NCBI GenBank assembly: GCA_003170295.1
Contig: PNAJ01000125.1
Span: 1 to 64,000 of the forward strand
DNA from: Bryobacterales bacterium
GTDB lineage: Bacteria > Acidobacteriota > Terriglobia > Bryobacterales > Bryobacteraceae
Reading direction: 5' to 3'
Length of the DNA stretch: 64,000 bases
In this document: positions 42,692 to 53,477 of the stretch, piece by piece
Numbering within the stretch: position 1 is the stretch's first letter
Layout of the letters: each line of letters starts with the position of its first letter
Translations under genes and position numbers: made by a program
Notes under the pieces: model-generated
Seen by the model: the letters and a program-made list of their open reading frames with translations, nothing else
Told to the model about the DNA's origin: nothing
The model's database searches: none

Positions 42692-43924
42692 TTACTGCAC
42701 GAAGCGGCGATCGCGGCGGAGGATCGCGGGCACGTCGAGATCGTCGAACAGCGGAGCGGCTGGCGGCGCCGATGGGTTCGCGGCCGCGGCCATCGTCATC
42801 GGAGACGGCTCAGGTTCAACAAAGTCGGGCTCAGGCTCGGCGGCGGCTTCGGCGTAAACGGGCTCGATCTCCATCTGCTCGGGCACAGGTGCGGGCGCCG
42901 GGGCTGCTTCCGCGGCGTTTCTCTTGCGCTCGATCGCGGGAAGGTTTTCGCGCTCGAAGCCGGTGGCGATCACAGTGATCTTCACTTCTTCGCCCATCGA
43001 TTCATTGAGGACTACGCCGAAGTTGATCTGCACATCCTCATTTTCGGCTGCATTGCGGATCAGCGTGCAGGCTTCGTTTACCTCGTGCAGGCCGAGCCTG
43101 CTCGATCCCATGATATTGATCAGTACGCCACGCGCGCCGCGGACGCCACCCGCTTCCATGAGCGCGCAACTGATAGCTTTCTCCGCCGCGACCATAGCTG
43201 CGTTCTCGCCTTTGGCCGAGGCGGTGCCCATCATCGCGTAACCCATGCCGAGCATGATGCTGCGAATGTCGGAGAAGTCGCGATTGATGAGTCCGGGCGT
43301 CGTGATAATGTCGCTGATGCCCTGCACGGCCTGGCGCAGAACGTCGTCGGCGACGCGGAACGCTTCGAAGAAGCTAGTGCCTTTCGGAACCAAATCGAGG
43401 AGCTGATCGTTGGGAATAGTGATGACGGTGTCGACGACGCTCGCGAGTTCGCTCAAGCCGACGTCGGCTTGCTTGCGCCGCTTGGGTCCTTCAAAAGCGA
43501 ACGGCTTGGTGACCACGGCGACTGTGAGCGCGCCCAGTTCCTTGGCGAGCGAAGCGACCACGGGCGCAGCTCCGGTGCCTGTTCCGCCACCGAGTCCGGC
43601 GGTGACGAAGACCATATCCGCGCCTTCAAGTAAATCGATGATCCGCTCGGTGTCTTCGAGCGCGGCCTGCCTGCCGACGGAAGGATCGGAACCGGCACCG
43701 AGTCCGTTGGTGACCTTCGAGCCGATGGCGAGCTGGTTCGGCACGGGCGACGCCGAGAGCGCCTGGACATCGGTGTTCAGCACGCAGAATTCGACGCCGG
43801 TCAGGCCTTCATTCAGCATGCGCGCGACGGCATTGGAGCCGCCTCCGCCGACGCCGAAAACACGAATTCGAGTCTTAGGCGCGGCTTCTTCCTGAATCAC
43901 GAATTTCAACGCATCGAGTGCCAT
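42692..43924 (-). CDS. ftsZ: Cell division protein FtsZ
   Basis: A 410-residue tubulin-like GTPase forming the division ring. Features: [17 protein letters not shown], tubulin signature [16 protein letters not shown]7 loop [11 protein letters not shown] with catalytic Asp, a Pro/Ala/Glu-rich linker (~315-390) and the C-terminal peptide [17 protein letters not shown] that binds FtsA. Last gene of the dcw cluster, 10 bases after ftsA. Confidence 0.97.
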   Translation of the reverse strand: MALDALKFVIQEEAAPKTRIRVFGVGGGGSNAVARMLNEGLTGVEFCVLNTDVQALSASPVPNQLAIGSKVTNGLGAGSDPSVGRQAALEDTERIIDLLEGADMVFVTAGLGGGTGTGAAPVVASLAKELGALTVAVVTKPFAFEGPKRRKQADVGLSELASVVDTVITIPNDQLLDLVPKGTSFFEAFRVADDVLRQAVQGISDIITTPGLINRDFSDIRSIMLGMGYAMMGTASAKGENAAMVAAEKAISCALMEAGGVRGARGVLINIMGSSRLGLHEVNEACTLIRNAAENEDVQINFGVVLNESMGEEVKITVIATGFERENLPAIERKRNAAEAAPAPAPVPEQMEIEPVYAEAAAEPEPDFVEPEPSPMTMAAAANPSAPPAAPLFDDLDVPAILRRDRRFVQ

Positions 43925-43934
43925 GTTGTCTCCT

Positions 43935-45140
43935 TTATCTAAGAACCAGACCCATCAGCCCACCTGCCCGCCTGCGCGGCGGCCGGTGGAGTTTAAGCTT
44001 CCCCGAATACATCGCTAATCCCGCGGCCGAGGTCCACAAGGGACTTTTTAATTCTTCGGGCCATTCGCCGATATCGTTTTGCGTCGTCAGACCGTTGCGG
44101 GCCTGGCAATTTAAAACACGCTCGGCCATATCGCACATGCCGTTCAGCAAAGCGCCGCCGCCACAGAGCACGATGCCTTCGAGCAGACTGCGCTCCATTC
44201 CGACGCGCTGCAATTCGGCGCGCACGTAGTGAAACAACTCTTCGGCGCGCGCTTCCAGAATTTCGTTGAGCTCGCTGCGATGGGCTTCGCGTGGAGGACG
44301 GCCTTCGGGCGAAGGGACCTCAATGAGGCTGGAATCGGCGGTGAGGCCGAGCAAGGCGCATCCATACTGCTGCTTCAGACACTCCGCGTCTTCGTAAGTG
44401 ACCTTGAAGACCGAAGCGACGTCGCGCGTGAAATGGTCGGCCCAGATAGGGATGCTCGAGGCGAGCAACAGCGCTTCGCCGTCATAGACGACGAGGTCCG
44501 TCGAGTCGTGCCCCATATCAAGAATCGCGACGCCCCGCGCGCGAATCTCCTGCGTGAGGCAGGCGTAGGCGGCGGCCAGCGGCTCGAACACCGTTTCCTC
44601 GACGGCCAGATGCGCCAGGTGCACGGCGGCGACTATTGCCTGGTGCTCCTGAAACGAGGCGCTGATCACGTGGGCGTTTGCTTCCAGGCGCGAACAGACT
44701 CCGTTGTGAGGCTTGCGATAACCGGCGCGGCCGTCTAGCGTAAAGTCCTGCGGCTCGACATGCAGCACGATGCGATCGCGTTCGAGCCGAACCTCCGAGG
44801 CGAGTTCGACGGCGTAGGCCATGTCCGCGGCATCGACTTCGCGAGGACGTCCGAATTCGTAGAGGCCGCGGCTCTGCGCGCCGTGGACATGTGTCCCGCC
44901 GATACCGACGGTGACCGCTTCGACCGAGACTTGCGCACCGCGCTCGGCGTCCGTGACGGCGGCGCGAATCGATTCGGCAACCGCATCCTGATCGGTGACG
45001 CGGCCTTTGGCCCATCCGGCGGCGGGAGCGAGGCCGTGGCTCAGATACCGGATGAAGCCGCCTTCGAGCGCACAGATCACGCAGCGCGTGCGCGAGCTTC
45101 CCGCATCGAGACCGACGACGAGCTGCGTTTTCGAGGCCAT
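43935..45140 (-). CDS. ftsA: Cell division protein FtsA
   Basis: A 401-residue actin-like ATPase tethering FtsZ to the membrane. [20 protein letters not shown] opens the fold; phosphate-binding and adenosine motifs include [15 protein letters not shown] and [20 protein letters not shown]. The C-terminal amphipathic segment ([19 protein letters not shown]) is the membrane anchor. It follows ftsQ by a single base. Confidence 0.95.
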   Translation of the reverse strand: MASKTQLVVGLDAGSSRTRCVICALEGGFIRYLSHGLAPAAGWAKGRVTDQDAVAESIRAAVTDAERGAQVSVEAVTVGIGGTHVHGAQSRGLYEFGRPREVDAADMAYAVELASEVRLERDRIVLHVEPQDFTLDGRAGYRKPHNGVCSRLEANAHVISASFQEHQAIVAAVHLAHLAVEETVFEPLAAAYACLTQEIRARGVAILDMGHDSTDLVVYDGEALLLASSIPIWADHFTRDVASVFKVTYEDAECLKQQYGCALLGLTADSSLIEVPSPEGRPPREAHRSELNEILEARAEELFHYVRAELQRVGMERSLLEGIVLCGGGALLNGMCDMAERVLNCQARNGLTTQNDIGEWPEELKSPLWTSAAGLAMYSGKLKLHRPPRRRAGGLMGLVLR

Positions 45141-45141
45141 G

Positions 45142-45957
45142 TTATTCCACCACCGTAATGCGGTCCGCCAGGCGCAGATCGAGTGTCGCCGCGTTGGGCA
45201 AGCGGCGCTTGATCTCCGCGTAGTGATTTAAGAAATTCTGATAGCGCAGGGCGAAATCGCGGTCGCCGAGCAGCAGAGTGACAATGTGGCCGTCGCGCGG
45301 AGCGGTGACTTTCAGGTTGTCGCGATCGGACACATCGATCTCCGAAATGTTCCGAGCTTCGTCGCCCAGATCGCGCGTCAAGCGCAGCATGCGATGCACA
45401 CGGTCACGCCGGTCCGCCACTGAGTCGGAGGCGCGCACGCCGGAGAGCACCGGCAGCGCGAACCGGTCCGGCGCGGGTGGCAGGATGACACCATCCTCAT
45501 CGATCAAACCGAAACGCGAAGGCGCGAGGGTCACGAACGCCACGGGTTTGCGCTCCTCGACGCTGACTACGACGCGATTCGGCCACAGGCGCGCGATCGC
45601 GGCGTCCTTCACCCAATCGACCGAGCGCAGGGTTTCTCGGCGCTCCGACATAGGCAGCAGGTAGACGCTGCGGCCGAGGTCGATTGCGAAGACGCGTTCA
45701 ATCTGGGCTCGCGAGGCATGGGTGGCGCCCGCGATTTCGATGGCGGCGGTGTCCCCGTCCACCCCGCTCAAAGTGAATCGTGGATCGCGAATGAGGAGCT
45801 GTTCGAGCCGATGGAAGAGGTAGAGCGACGCGATCAGCATGATCGAAACCGCAATCGAAATCCGGACGATGCGTCCGGTGGAGACGCTCCGGCGGGACGC
45901 ACCGCTGCGCACGCGCGGCCGCGACGATCTCGATTCGGTCTCTACGCCTGGCAACAT
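45142..45957 (-). CDS. ftsQ: Cell division protein FtsQ
   Basis: A 271-residue bitopic divisome protein. Cytoplasmic N-terminus, one membrane helix (IRISIAVSIMLIASLYLFH), POTRA domain (FTLSGVDGDTAAIEIAGATH ... RVFAIDLGRSVYLLPMSERR), then the FtsQ-specific beta domain (VDWVKDAAIARLWPNRVVVS). It bridges FtsW/FtsI to early divisome proteins. Preceded by murC with an 18-base gap; murB and ddl, often found here, are absent. Confidence 0.92.
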   Translation of the reverse strand: MLPGVETESRSSRPRVRSGASRRSVSTGRIVRISIAVSIMLIASLYLFHRLEQLLIRDPRFTLSGVDGDTAAIEIAGATHASRAQIERVFAIDLGRSVYLLPMSERRETLRSVDWVKDAAIARLWPNRVVVSVEERKPVAFVTLAPSRFGLIDEDGVILPPAPDRFALPVLSGVRASDSVADRRDRVHRMLRLTRDLGDEARNISEIDVSDRDNLKVTAPRDGHIVTLLLGDRDFALRYQNFLNHYAEIKRRLPNAATLDLRLADRITVVE

Positions 45958-45975
45958 CTTTTTATCCTTCAGACT

Positions 45976-47349
45976 TCATGTCCTTAACCGCGATAAGATT
46001 CCTTCTCCAGCTTGCGATACGCTTCCCGCACCTAGCGTGACGATCGCATCGCCCGGCTGCGCTTCGGCCGTGACCGATTCAATTCCCCGCTCCATCGATC
46101 CCACGTAATGTGCGCTGCGATGTCCAAAAGCGCGGATGCGGGCGGCTAGCGCATCGGCAGTCACACCCTCAATCGGCTCTTCCGACGCCGCGTAAATATC
46201 CATCACAGATACCGTGTCAGCCTGGTGAAAGGCGCGCGCGAACTCGTCCATCAACGCGTCCGTTCGGGTATAACGATGCGGCTGAAACAATACGTGAATG
46301 CGCTTGTACTGGCACGCGCGGGCGGCCGCGAGGGTCGCGCGAATCTCAGTCGGATGGTGGCCGTAGTCGTCAATCACCGTGATGCCGCGCTCCGTGCCGC
46401 GAATTTGAAATCGCCGGTCAACTCCACTGAAAGATGCCAGCGCTTCGCGAATCGTTTCCAGTGGAATTTCAAGTTCCAGCCCCACGGCGATGGCTGCGGT
46501 TGCATTGAGCACGTTGTGCGCGCCGGGAATATGCAGACGGAAGCACCCCAGGTCACGGCCGCGAAAATCGAGATGAAACTCGCTCGCCAGATGCCCCGCG
46601 GAGGAGTGAGTCACGCGCAGATCGGCCTGCGCGCTCAATCCATAAGTAATGGTGCGTCGATTCACCGCGGGCAGAATCTGCTGCACGTTTTCGTCGTCGA
46701 GACAAAGAATCGCGGCGCCGTAGAAAGGCACTTTGCCGACGAATTCGGCAAACGCGCGCCGGATCTCGCCAAGGCCGGAATAGTAGTCCAGGTGCTCACG
46801 ATCGATGTTGGTCACGATCGCGACGATGGGCGCGAGTTTTAAAAACGATCCGTCGCTCTCGTCCGATTCGACGACCAGATAATCCGATCTGCCAAGCCGC
46901 GCATTGGCGCCGCCCATCATCCCCACCTTTCCGCCCACGACGATGGTCGGGTCGAGGCCAGCGTGGCTGAGAATCGCCGCGGTCATCGAAGTGGTCGTGG
47001 TCTTGCCGTGGCTGCCGGCCACCGCGATGCCAAATTTCTGACGCATCAGTTCGGCAAGAAGCTCGCCCCTGGGGATCACCGGAATCGCCAAACGCCGCGC
47101 CTCTTCGACCTCCGGATTATCGATCTGCACCGCGGAACTGACTACGACCGCTCTCGCGCCCGCGACGTTTTCCGGCTGGTGACCTTGAAAAATGATCGCG
47201 CCATTCGCGGACAAGCGCTCCGTGATAGGAGAGGATTTCAGATCGGAGCCGCTCACGCGATACCCCAGTTCGAGCAGCACTTCGGCGAGACCGGACATGC
47301 CGATACCTCCGATGCCGACGAAATGAACATGTTGGGGTTTAAAAAACAT
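45976..47349 (-). CDS. murC: UDP-N-acetylmuramate-L-alanine ligase
   Basis: A 457-residue Mur ligase adding L-Ala to UDP-MurNAc. N-terminal UDP-binding [23 protein letters not shown]-binding [11 protein letters not shown], catalytic EXDE-like [14 protein letters not shown], and the C-terminal [14 protein letters not shown] characteristic of MurC. Complete. It follows murG after a 120-base gap containing a palindromic repeat. Confidence 0.96.
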   Translation of the reverse strand: MFFKPQHVHFVGIGGIGMSGLAEVLLELGYRVSGSDLKSSPITERLSANGAIIFQGHQPENVAGARAVVVSSAVQIDNPEVEEARRLAIPVIPRGELLAELMRQKFGIAVAGSHGKTTTTSMTAAILSHAGLDPTIVVGGKVGMMGGANARLGRSDYLVVESDESDGSFLKLAPIVAIVTNIDREHLDYYSGLGEIRRAFAEFVGKVPFYGAAILCLDDENVQQILPAVNRRTITYGLSAQADLRVTHSSAGHLASEFHLDFRGRDLGCFRLHIPGAHNVLNATAAIAVGLELEIPLETIREALASFSGVDRRFQIRGTERGITVIDDYGHHPTEIRATLAAARACQYKRIHVLFQPHRYTRTDALMDEFARAFHQADTVSVMDIYAASEEPIEGVTADALAARIRAFGHRSAHYVGSMERGIESVTAEAQPGDAIVTLGAGSVSQAGEGILSRLRT

Positions 47350-47395
47350 TTCAATAGGATATTGTTTCGGCTTTCGCTCCCGAAGTCAATCTAAT

Positions 47396-47469
47396 TCAGT
47401 GGCGGCCGCACAACGAAGACGGGCGGCAGCCTCTTTCCAGTCGTGAGGAGGCCGCCCGCCTCTGTGCGG
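47396..47469. repeat. Inverted repeat between murG and murC
   Basis: The ends ggcggccgcacaac... and ...ggccgcccgcc-tctgtgcggc are complementary (gccgcac with gtgcggc; gggcggc with gccgccc), giving a long hairpin with a central loop around ttccagtcgtgag. It may attenuate or process the long dcw transcript, or simply be a REP-like element. Confidence 0.5.
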
Positions 47470-48552
47470 CTAAATAAAGCCTTCCAGAACGTCCGCCGCC
47501 CGTTGAGCCGCTCCTGGCCGGGCAAGCTTTCGCGCGGCTTCGCCCATTTTTTCGAGCAGCCCCGGCTCGCTCACTATACTCATGACCTCCTCGACCAGCC
47601 GAGCGCCGGTCATCTCCGAATCGAGCACTAGCCGGGCTGCCCCTGCCTTTTCGAACGCCTGAGCGTTGCGCAACTGATGCTGATCGGCTGCGGTCGGAAA
47701 GGGCACTAGAATCGACGGCTTTCCCGCCGCCGCAATTTCGCTCACGGTGCCGCCGGCGCGGCTCACGATCACATCGGCTTCGGCGAACGCGCGCGGCATA
47801 TCGTCGAGAAAGGCGGAGATTTCGCCTGCCACGCCCGATGCACGAAATTTCGGCGCTAACTCTTCGAACGCGCGCTCGCCGGTCTGATGAATTAAGCGGG
47901 CGGAGTCCTTTTTCCATATTGGCCAGCTCTGCTCCGCTGCACGATTCAGAGTGCGCGAACCTTGGCTGCCGCCGGTAATCAAGACGGTCACCACTGCGGT
48001 GCGCGGCTTTGGCTCGATCGCGAAAAATTCCTCGCGCACCGGACGCCCGGTCACCTCCGCGCGGCCCGGCGGAAAATAACGAACGGTCTCTTCGAAGCTC
48101 ACCAGCGCCCGCGCCACGAAGCGCGCGAGTCTTCGATGCGTGAATCCCGGAACTGCATTGGGCTCCATCGCGACCACCGGCAGGCGCTTCCATAATGCGG
48201 CGATCAGCACCGGACCCGCGACATATCCGCCCATTGAAAACACGGCGGTGAAGGGTCTGGCGCGGTCGAGCAATCGCGCCGCCTGCCACACGCTCACCGG
48301 GAGTTCCGCGAGCGATGTCATCGTGCGGCGAAGCCCGACGCGATTGAGCCCACCGATCTCGATCCAGTCGATCGAAAAATCGGCAGCGGGCACAAGCTTC
48401 GCTTCGATGCCGCGACGCGTCCCAATAAAGCGCACCAAATGACCGCGCGAGCGCAGTTCGCGCGCGACGGCAAGCGCCGGAATCACATGCCCTCCGGTGC
48501 CGCCGCCGGCCATCACGAAACTTCCTTGAACCAACCTGCCAGGCTCTTTCAT
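47470..48552 (-). CDS. murG: UDP-N-acetylglucosamine transferase MurG
   Basis: A 360-residue peripheral membrane glycosyltransferase (GT28) making lipid II from lipid I. MAGGGTGGHVIPALAVAREL is the acceptor loop, ITGGSQGSRTLNRA the donor-domain glycine loop, and VIVSRAGGTVSEIAAAGKPS the UDP-GlcNAc site. The start at 48552 overlaps the ftsW stop by 4 bases (ATGA); a start at 48513 would match the canonical N-terminus. Confidence 0.95.
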   Translation of the reverse strand: MKEPGRLVQGSFVMAGGGTGGHVIPALAVARELRSRGHLVRFIGTRRGIEAKLVPAADFSIDWIEIGGLNRVGLRRTMTSLAELPVSVWQAARLLDRARPFTAVFSMGGYVAGPVLIAALWKRLPVVAMEPNAVPGFTHRRLARFVARALVSFEETVRYFPPGRAEVTGRPVREEFFAIEPKPRTAVVTVLITGGSQGSRTLNRAAEQSWPIWKKDSARLIHQTGERAFEELAPKFRASGVAGEISAFLDDMPRAFAEADVIVSRAGGTVSEIAAAGKPSILVPFPTAADQHQLRNAQAFEKAGAARLVLDSEMTGARLVEEVMSIVSEPGLLEKMGEAARKLARPGAAQRAADVLEGFI

Positions 48553-49691
48553 CCTTCATGTTCACTCACACTCAACAACATCCCCAGCGACGCGAGAGTG
48601 CTCAACATCGAGCTTCCGCCGAAGCTGATCATCGGCAGAGGAAACCCCTTGGTCGGCGCCATGTCGAGCACCACACTCATGTTGATCAGCGCCTGCACGA
48701 CGATGGACACGGTGACTCCCAGCGCCAGATACTTTCCAAAGTCCTCCCGCGCGAGAAGAAACAGCCGCGCGCCACGCCAAAGAATGACTACGAATCCGGC
48801 CAGCACGGCGGAGGTGCCCCACAGGCCGAGCTCTTCGCCTACGGTGGCGTAGATAAAGTCGGTATGCGCGTCCGGCAGGAACATCAACTTCTGTTTCCCC
48901 TGCATGAGCCCGACGCCGAGCACGCCGCCCGCGCCCACCGCGATCTTCGATTGCCGGGGTTGATAGCTCGCATCGCGCATCGTGGTGGAGCGTTCAATGT
49001 AAGCCCTCACCCAGCCGTGCGTATCGATCATCTCGATCTTCGAATAATCGGGATCGAAGTACGAAATGACGCGTCCCACGCGATAGCCTTTCGACAATAT
49101 GGCGAAAACGACCAGCGCCGCCCCGATCGTCGCGACGCGCAGCATGTAGCGTTTTTCGAGTCCCGCAACCCAGAACACAACGACCGCGGTGATCACCGGC
49201 ACCAGCGCCGTTCCGAGGTCCGCGACCACGACCATGAACCCGAGCATCGCGACTGCCACGACGACTTGCCGGATCGTCCGCCGGTCGTTAATCACGTGCG
49301 CGCGGCGGGAGATGAAGTACGCCAGAAACAAGATCAGCGCGGGCTTGGCGAACTCCGAAGGTTGCAGCGATCCGACGCCTGGGACCTTGAACCAGCGATG
49401 GGTACGCGGGTCGGCGAAGTACACGACGACCAGCAAACCCAGCACGATTCCGAGGCCGGAAAATGCCCACGCGGGTGTATTCAAGCGGCGGTAGTCCATG
49501 CGCTTGAAATACATCAGAATGAGAAACGACACGAGAGCGAATCCGACCTGGCGGACGCAGAAGTAGTAAGGCTCGACGTTGTACCGCAGCTCGGCGACAG
49601 CGGAGGAAGCGCTGTAGAGCATGACAAGTCCAAACCCAACCATCACTAATATGGTTAGAAACAAAATCCAGTCCGTCTTCAATTTCGCCAT
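48549..49691 (-). CDS. ftsW: Lipid II polymerase FtsW
   Basis: A 380-residue SEDS-family membrane glycosyltransferase polymerising septal peptidoglycan. About ten membrane helices; signatures VMVGFGLVMLYSASSAVAEL, ADLGTALVPVITAVVVFWVA, QSKIAVGAGGVLGVGLMQGK and ATVGEELGLWGTSAVLAGFV with the catalytic Asp region in PDAHTDFI. The start is the ATG at 49691 inside the murD stop (TAATG). Confidence 0.95.
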   Translation of the reverse strand: MAKLKTDWILFLTILVMVGFGLVMLYSASSAVAELRYNVEPYYFCVRQVGFALVSFLILMYFKRMDYRRLNTPAWAFSGLGIVLGLLVVVYFADPRTHRWFKVPGVGSLQPSEFAKPALILFLAYFISRRAHVINDRRTIRQVVVAVAMLGFMVVVADLGTALVPVITAVVVFWVAGLEKRYMLRVATIGAALVVFAILSKGYRVGRVISYFDPDYSKIEMIDTHGWVRAYIERSTTMRDASYQPRQSKIAVGAGGVLGVGLMQGKQKLMFLPDAHTDFIYATVGEELGLWGTSAVLAGFVVILWRGARLFLLAREDFGKYLALGVTVSIVVQALINMSVVLDMAPTKGFPLPMISFGGSSMLSTLASLGMLLSVSEHEG

Positions 49692-50989
49692 TAGAGTTCC
49701 CCCACAAGACGTTTGAATTCCCGTCCGCGATGCTCGTAGTTTTCGAACTGATCGAAACTGGCGCAGGCGGGCGCGAGCAGAACCGTATCGCCGCTCGCGG
49801 CGCGCGCGCGCGCTTCCTGAACCGCGGCGTCTAGCGTGCGGCATGCGATCATCCGAACTTCGCCGCTCAACTGCGCTCGAATCTTTTCGGCTGCGGCGCC
49901 AATGAGCAACGCGGCATGTGCTTTTTCCTTCAAGGGCGCGGCGAGCGGCGTGTAGTCGCTGTTTTTGTCCTTGCCTCCGAGGATGATCCAGAGGCCACCG
50001 GGAAAGGCCGCGACGGCTTTCAACGCAGCGTCCACGTTGGTTGCTTTCGAATCGTTATACCAGGCGACACCGTTGCGCTCGCGCACAAATTCCAGACGAT
50101 GCTCAACTCCGGGGAAGGTCAGCACGGCTGCGCGAATTTGCGCGTGGGTAGCGCCGGCGAGTTTGGAGATAGCAGCCGCAGCCATGGTATTTTCGAGATT
50201 GTGAGTACCGCGAAGAGGCACTTCCGTAGCGTCCATTAAAGGTTCGGCGTCAAGCAGAATTCGCGAGCCGTCAAGATACGCGCCCGGGCTCACGGAGTTC
50301 GTGGAGCTGAACCACACCGCCGTGCCTTTCGTCCGATTCGCGTACGCGCGAGTGATCGCGTCGTCGTGATTGAGCACCGCGAAGTCGCCCTCGCGCTGAT
50401 TCACGAACAGACGAGCCTTCGCTTCGGCGTAATTCTCGATGGTGTAGTGCCGATCCAGATGATCCGGCGTCACGTTCAGCGCCGCGCCGATGTGCGCCCG
50501 GAACGATTCCGTGGTTTCGAGCTGAAAACTCGAAAGCTCCAGCACGTTGAGTTGATCCGTGCGCGAGGTAATAACCATCGACGCAGGCGGCGTACCGATG
50601 TTCCCGCCGACTTGTGCCGCGATGCCGCTCTCTTTCAGAATGTGCCCGGTCAGCGCCGTCGTGGTCGTTTTCCCGTTTGCGCCGGTGATGCCGATGATCT
50701 CGCCCTGGAGAAACCAGCTCGCGAGTTCCAGATCGCCGATGATTTTAACTCCGCGCTGCCTCGGCGCCCTGAGCTCGGGCAGATCGGCGGGCACGCCTGG
50801 CGATAGCACGACTAGATCGGCATCGGCGAACGCGGCCTCGCGTTGCTGCTCGACCGGAATACCTTCAATTGAGACGGGCTGCTGGTCCACCGCGCGCACC
50901 TCCGCGCCTTTCTCACGCAGCAACTCCACCGCCGCCACGCCGCTCCGCGCCATGCCCACCACTACGACTTTTGCTCCTGTCAGTTTCAT
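49691..50989 (-). CDS. murD: UDP-N-acetylmuramoyl-L-alanine-D-glutamate ligase
   Basis: A 432-residue Mur ligase adding D-Glu. Start at 50989 (MKLTGAKVVVVGMARSGVAA), ATP loop GITGANGKTTTTALTG, NVTPDHLDRHYTIENYAEAK, and C-terminal NDSKATNVDAALKAVAAFPG with the ligand-binding DSKATN. Overlaps the mraY stop by 4 bases. Confidence 0.96.
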   Translation of the reverse strand: MKLTGAKVVVVGMARSGVAAVELLREKGAEVRAVDQQPVSIEGIPVEQQREAAFADADLVVLSPGVPADLPELRAPRQRGVKIIGDLELASWFLQGEIIGITGANGKTTTTALTGHILKESGIAAQVGGNIGTPPASMVITSRTDQLNVLELSSFQLETTESFRAHIGAALNVTPDHLDRHYTIENYAEAKARLFVNQREGDFAVLNHDDAITRAYANRTKGTAVWFSSTNSVSPGAYLDGSRILLDAEPLMDATEVPLRGTHNLENTMAAAAISKLAGATHAQIRAAVLTFPGVEHRLEFVRERNGVAWYNDSKATNVDAALKAVAAFPGGLWIILGGKDKNSDYTPLAAPLKEKAHAALLIGAAAEKIRAQLSGEVRMIACRTLDAAVQEARARAASGDTVLLAPACASFDQFENYEHRGREFKRLVGEL

Positions 50990-52119
50990 CTGAGTTTCAG
51001 CGTCGTCAACGCGAACAGCGCCATGATCAGCCCGGCAATCCAGAATCGCGTGATCACCTTCGATTCCGCCCACCCCAGTTGCTCAAAATGATGATGGATC
51101 GGCGCCATTTTGAAAATTCGCTTCTTGCGTAACTTGTAGCTTCCTACCTGAAGAATCACGGAAACAGCCTCAATCACATAGACACCGCCGATAAACGGCA
51201 GCAGCAACTCCTGCTTCAAAAGTACCGCCACCGTGCCCAGTCCGCCGCCCAACGCGAGCGCTCCCACATCGCCCATGAAAATCTCAGCCGGGTGCGCGTT
51301 GTACCAAAGAAAACCCAAGGAGGCGCCGGCCATCGCGCCACAGTAAATCGTCAATTCGCTTGCGCCAGGCGTGCGAGCCAGCTCCAGATAGCGGGCGAAG
51401 TCGGCGTTCCCACTCAAGAAGGACAGGATCGTCATCGCCCCCGCGGCAATCACCATCAATCCGATGGCAAGGCCGTCCAGTCCATCCGTGAGATTCACGG
51501 CGTCGGAAGAACCGACCAGGACCAGAATCAGAAAAACGAAAAAAATCACGAAAGCCAGCGGGTAGGTCCAAGGATTGTGCAGCCATGCGTGAATCAAAAG
51601 ATCGGGCTTGAAGTTCTTGGCGAACGGCACGTTTAGGCTGGTGCTGTAAACGCCGCGCGCATTCATCGCCAGCAGCAGGACGCCGACCAGCATCGCGGCC
51701 ATTACTTCCAGCATAAATTTCTGGGCCACCGTCAACCCTTGATTGTGTTTGCGGCGAATCTTCAGATAATCGTCCAGGAGTCCGACCGCGCCGAAGCTGA
51801 TGAGGCCGGTGAGCGCGACCCAAATCGAGGGAGCGCGGAGATTCGTCCACATCAGCGTCGGCACGACAATCGAGAGACAGATCAGCAGCCCGCCCATCGT
51901 CGGAGTACCGGCCTTCTTATGATGCGACTTCGGCCCGTCTTCGCGAATATGTTGGCCGATCTGATATTGGCGCAATCGCGAGATCAGCCACGGCCCTAGT
52001 ACGATCGAAAGCAGCAGCGCCGTGATGCTCGCCATCGCGGTTCGCACAGTCGAGTATTGAAAGACGCGGAACGGCGAATACACATGGTGCAGTTTTTCGT
52101 AGAAAAGCCAGTAGAGCAT
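50986..52119 (-). CDS. mraY: Phospho-N-acetylmuramoyl-pentapeptide transferase
   Basis: A 377-residue polytopic membrane enzyme making lipid I from UDP-MurNAc-pentapeptide and undecaprenyl phosphate. Signatures: KKAGTPTMGGLLI, LLDDYLKI with catalytic Asp pair, VNLTDGLDGLAIGL and MAPIHHHFEQLGWAE. Start overlaps the murF stop by one base. Confidence 0.97.
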   Translation of the reverse strand: MLYWLFYEKLHHVYSPFRVFQYSTVRTAMASITALLLSIVLGPWLISRLRQYQIGQHIREDGPKSHHKKAGTPTMGGLLICLSIVVPTLMWTNLRAPSIWVALTGLISFGAVGLLDDYLKIRRKHNQGLTVAQKFMLEVMAAMLVGVLLLAMNARGVYSTSLNVPFAKNFKPDLLIHAWLHNPWTYPLAFVIFFVFLILVLVGSSDAVNLTDGLDGLAIGLMVIAAGAMTILSFLSGNADFARYLELARTPGASELTIYCGAMAGASLGFLWYNAHPAEIFMGDVGALALGGGLGTVAVLLKQELLLPFIGGVYVIEAVSVILQVGSYKLRKKRIFKMAPIHHHFEQLGWAESKVITRFWIAGLIMALFALTTLKLR

Positions 52120-53477
52120 CAGTTCGCGCTCCCGTCGTTAGGAGTTAGGAACTCTTCGAGGGCGCGTTCTACATGAACACCACGCGATCCTTTGAACAGG
52201 ATGGCGTCGCCCGGTTGCGCGATGGATCGCACCGCGCGGCCGGCATCCGCTGGGTCGTCGAAAAAAAGTGCGGCGCCGGCACTGAGACCGGCAAGCTTGG
52301 CTGCGTCCACCAAACTCCAGGCGGCGCCGCGTATCCCAACAAGCACATCAATCCCCTGCTCCGCCGCGTAGCTGCCTACGTCGCGATGCAGAGGCTCAGC
52401 CCAGCGGCCGAGCTCGAGCATCTCCCCCAGAACCGCGATCCGCCGCCCGGCCGGCGTGTCCCGCAACACGTCCAGCATGGCCCGAACCGCATCCGGGTTG
52501 GAGTTATAGCAATCGTTATAAACTACGATCCCGCGGTGATCGAAGCGTTCGCCGCGCATGTTTCCTGGTCGAAGATTTCGGACCGCGTCCACCAACCGCG
52601 CGGGCTCGATTCCGTAAATCCGCGCCACGGCGAGGCCGGCAAGAATGTTCGAGAGGCTGTGACGTCCTCTCAACACCGTGGTGAAATGCGTCGCACCCGC
52701 GCGAAACGTCGCTCCATCCGCCGATTCCTGCAAGTCTTCTCCGCGAATGTGGGCATCGGCGGACAGGCCGTATAAGAGCGTTGCCTTCTTGACGTGAGCC
52801 ATCGCCGCGACGCGCGGATCATCCGCGTTGAGCACAGCCGTGCCGCCTACCGGAAGTGACTCGATCAATTCGCGCTTTGCCGCTGCGATGTTCTCGATCG
52901 ATTCGAACGCTTCGATATGCGCGTACCCCACGTTGGTCACCACACCGACGTCAGGCTTCGCCATCGAGGCGAGATCGCGAATCTCTCCTGGGTGATTCAT
53001 CCCGATCTCGATGACGGCGACGCGGGCATTTTCGTCCAGACGCAGCAACGAGAGCGGCACTCCAATGTGGTTATTCAGATTGCCCACCGTTTTCGCCGTC
53101 TTCATCTCGGTCGCCAACATGTCCGCGATCACGTCCTTCGTAGTCGTTTTTCCAGCGCTTCCCGTCACACCAATCATGCTGCCCGCCCACATCTCGCGCG
53201 CCCTTCTTGCGATCTGCTGTAGTGCGTCGAGTGAATCTTCGACGCGCAGGACCAGCCCTTCTGCCTCAACTCCGCGATCGGCCACAACCGCCACCGCGCC
53301 TTTGCGAATGACCTCGACGATGTGATCGTGCCCGTCATGATTCGGCCCGCGTAGCGCAAAAAACAGATCGCCCCGCTCGATCGTTCGCGAGTCGATGCTC
53401 CATCCGGTAACGATTCCCTTGGCCACGATCGCCAGACCGAGCACCCGCGCTACTTCCCGCAGCTCGATCTCCATCAC
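52119..53477 (-). CDS. murF: UDP-MurNAc-tripeptide-D-alanyl-D-alanine ligase
   Basis: A 452-residue Mur ligase adding D-Ala-D-Ala. N-terminal GWSIDSRTIERGDLFFALRG, ATP loop GVTGSAGKTTTKDVIA, GMNHPGEIRDLASMAKPDVG and YNDCYNSNPDAVRAML are all present. Overlaps the murE stop by 4 bases. Confidence 0.96.
   Translation of the reverse strand: MMEIELREVARVLGLAIVAKGIVTGWSIDSRTIERGDLFFALRGPNHDGHDHIVEVIRKGAVAVVADRGVEAEGLVLRVEDSLDALQQIARRAREMWAGSMIGVTGSAGKTTTKDVIADMLATEMKTAKTVGNLNNHIGVPLSLLRLDENARVAVIEIGMNHPGEIRDLASMAKPDVGVVTNVGYAHIEAFESIENIAAAKRELIESLPVGGTAVLNADDPRVAAMAHVKKATLLYGLSADAHIRGEDLQESADGATFRAGATHFTTVLRGRHSLSNILAGLAVARIYGIEPARLVDAVRNLRPGNMRGERFDHRGIVVYNDCYNSNPDAVRAMLDVLRDTPAGRRIAVLGEMLELGRWAEPLHRDVGSYAAEQGIDVLVGIRGAAWSLVDAAKLAGLSAGAALFFDDPADAGRAVRSIAQPGDAILFKGSRGVHVERALEEFLTPNDGSAN

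Noticed and set aside
47396..48565. 389-codon frame overlapping murG on the same strand
   Set aside because: Arg/Ser/Gly-rich shadow of murG in another frame; murG itself has all family motifs.
48558..49649. 363-codon open frame antisense to ftsW
   Set aside because: Composition (Arg, His, Asp, Gln rich) is that of a shadow frame; the opposite strand is unmistakable ftsW.
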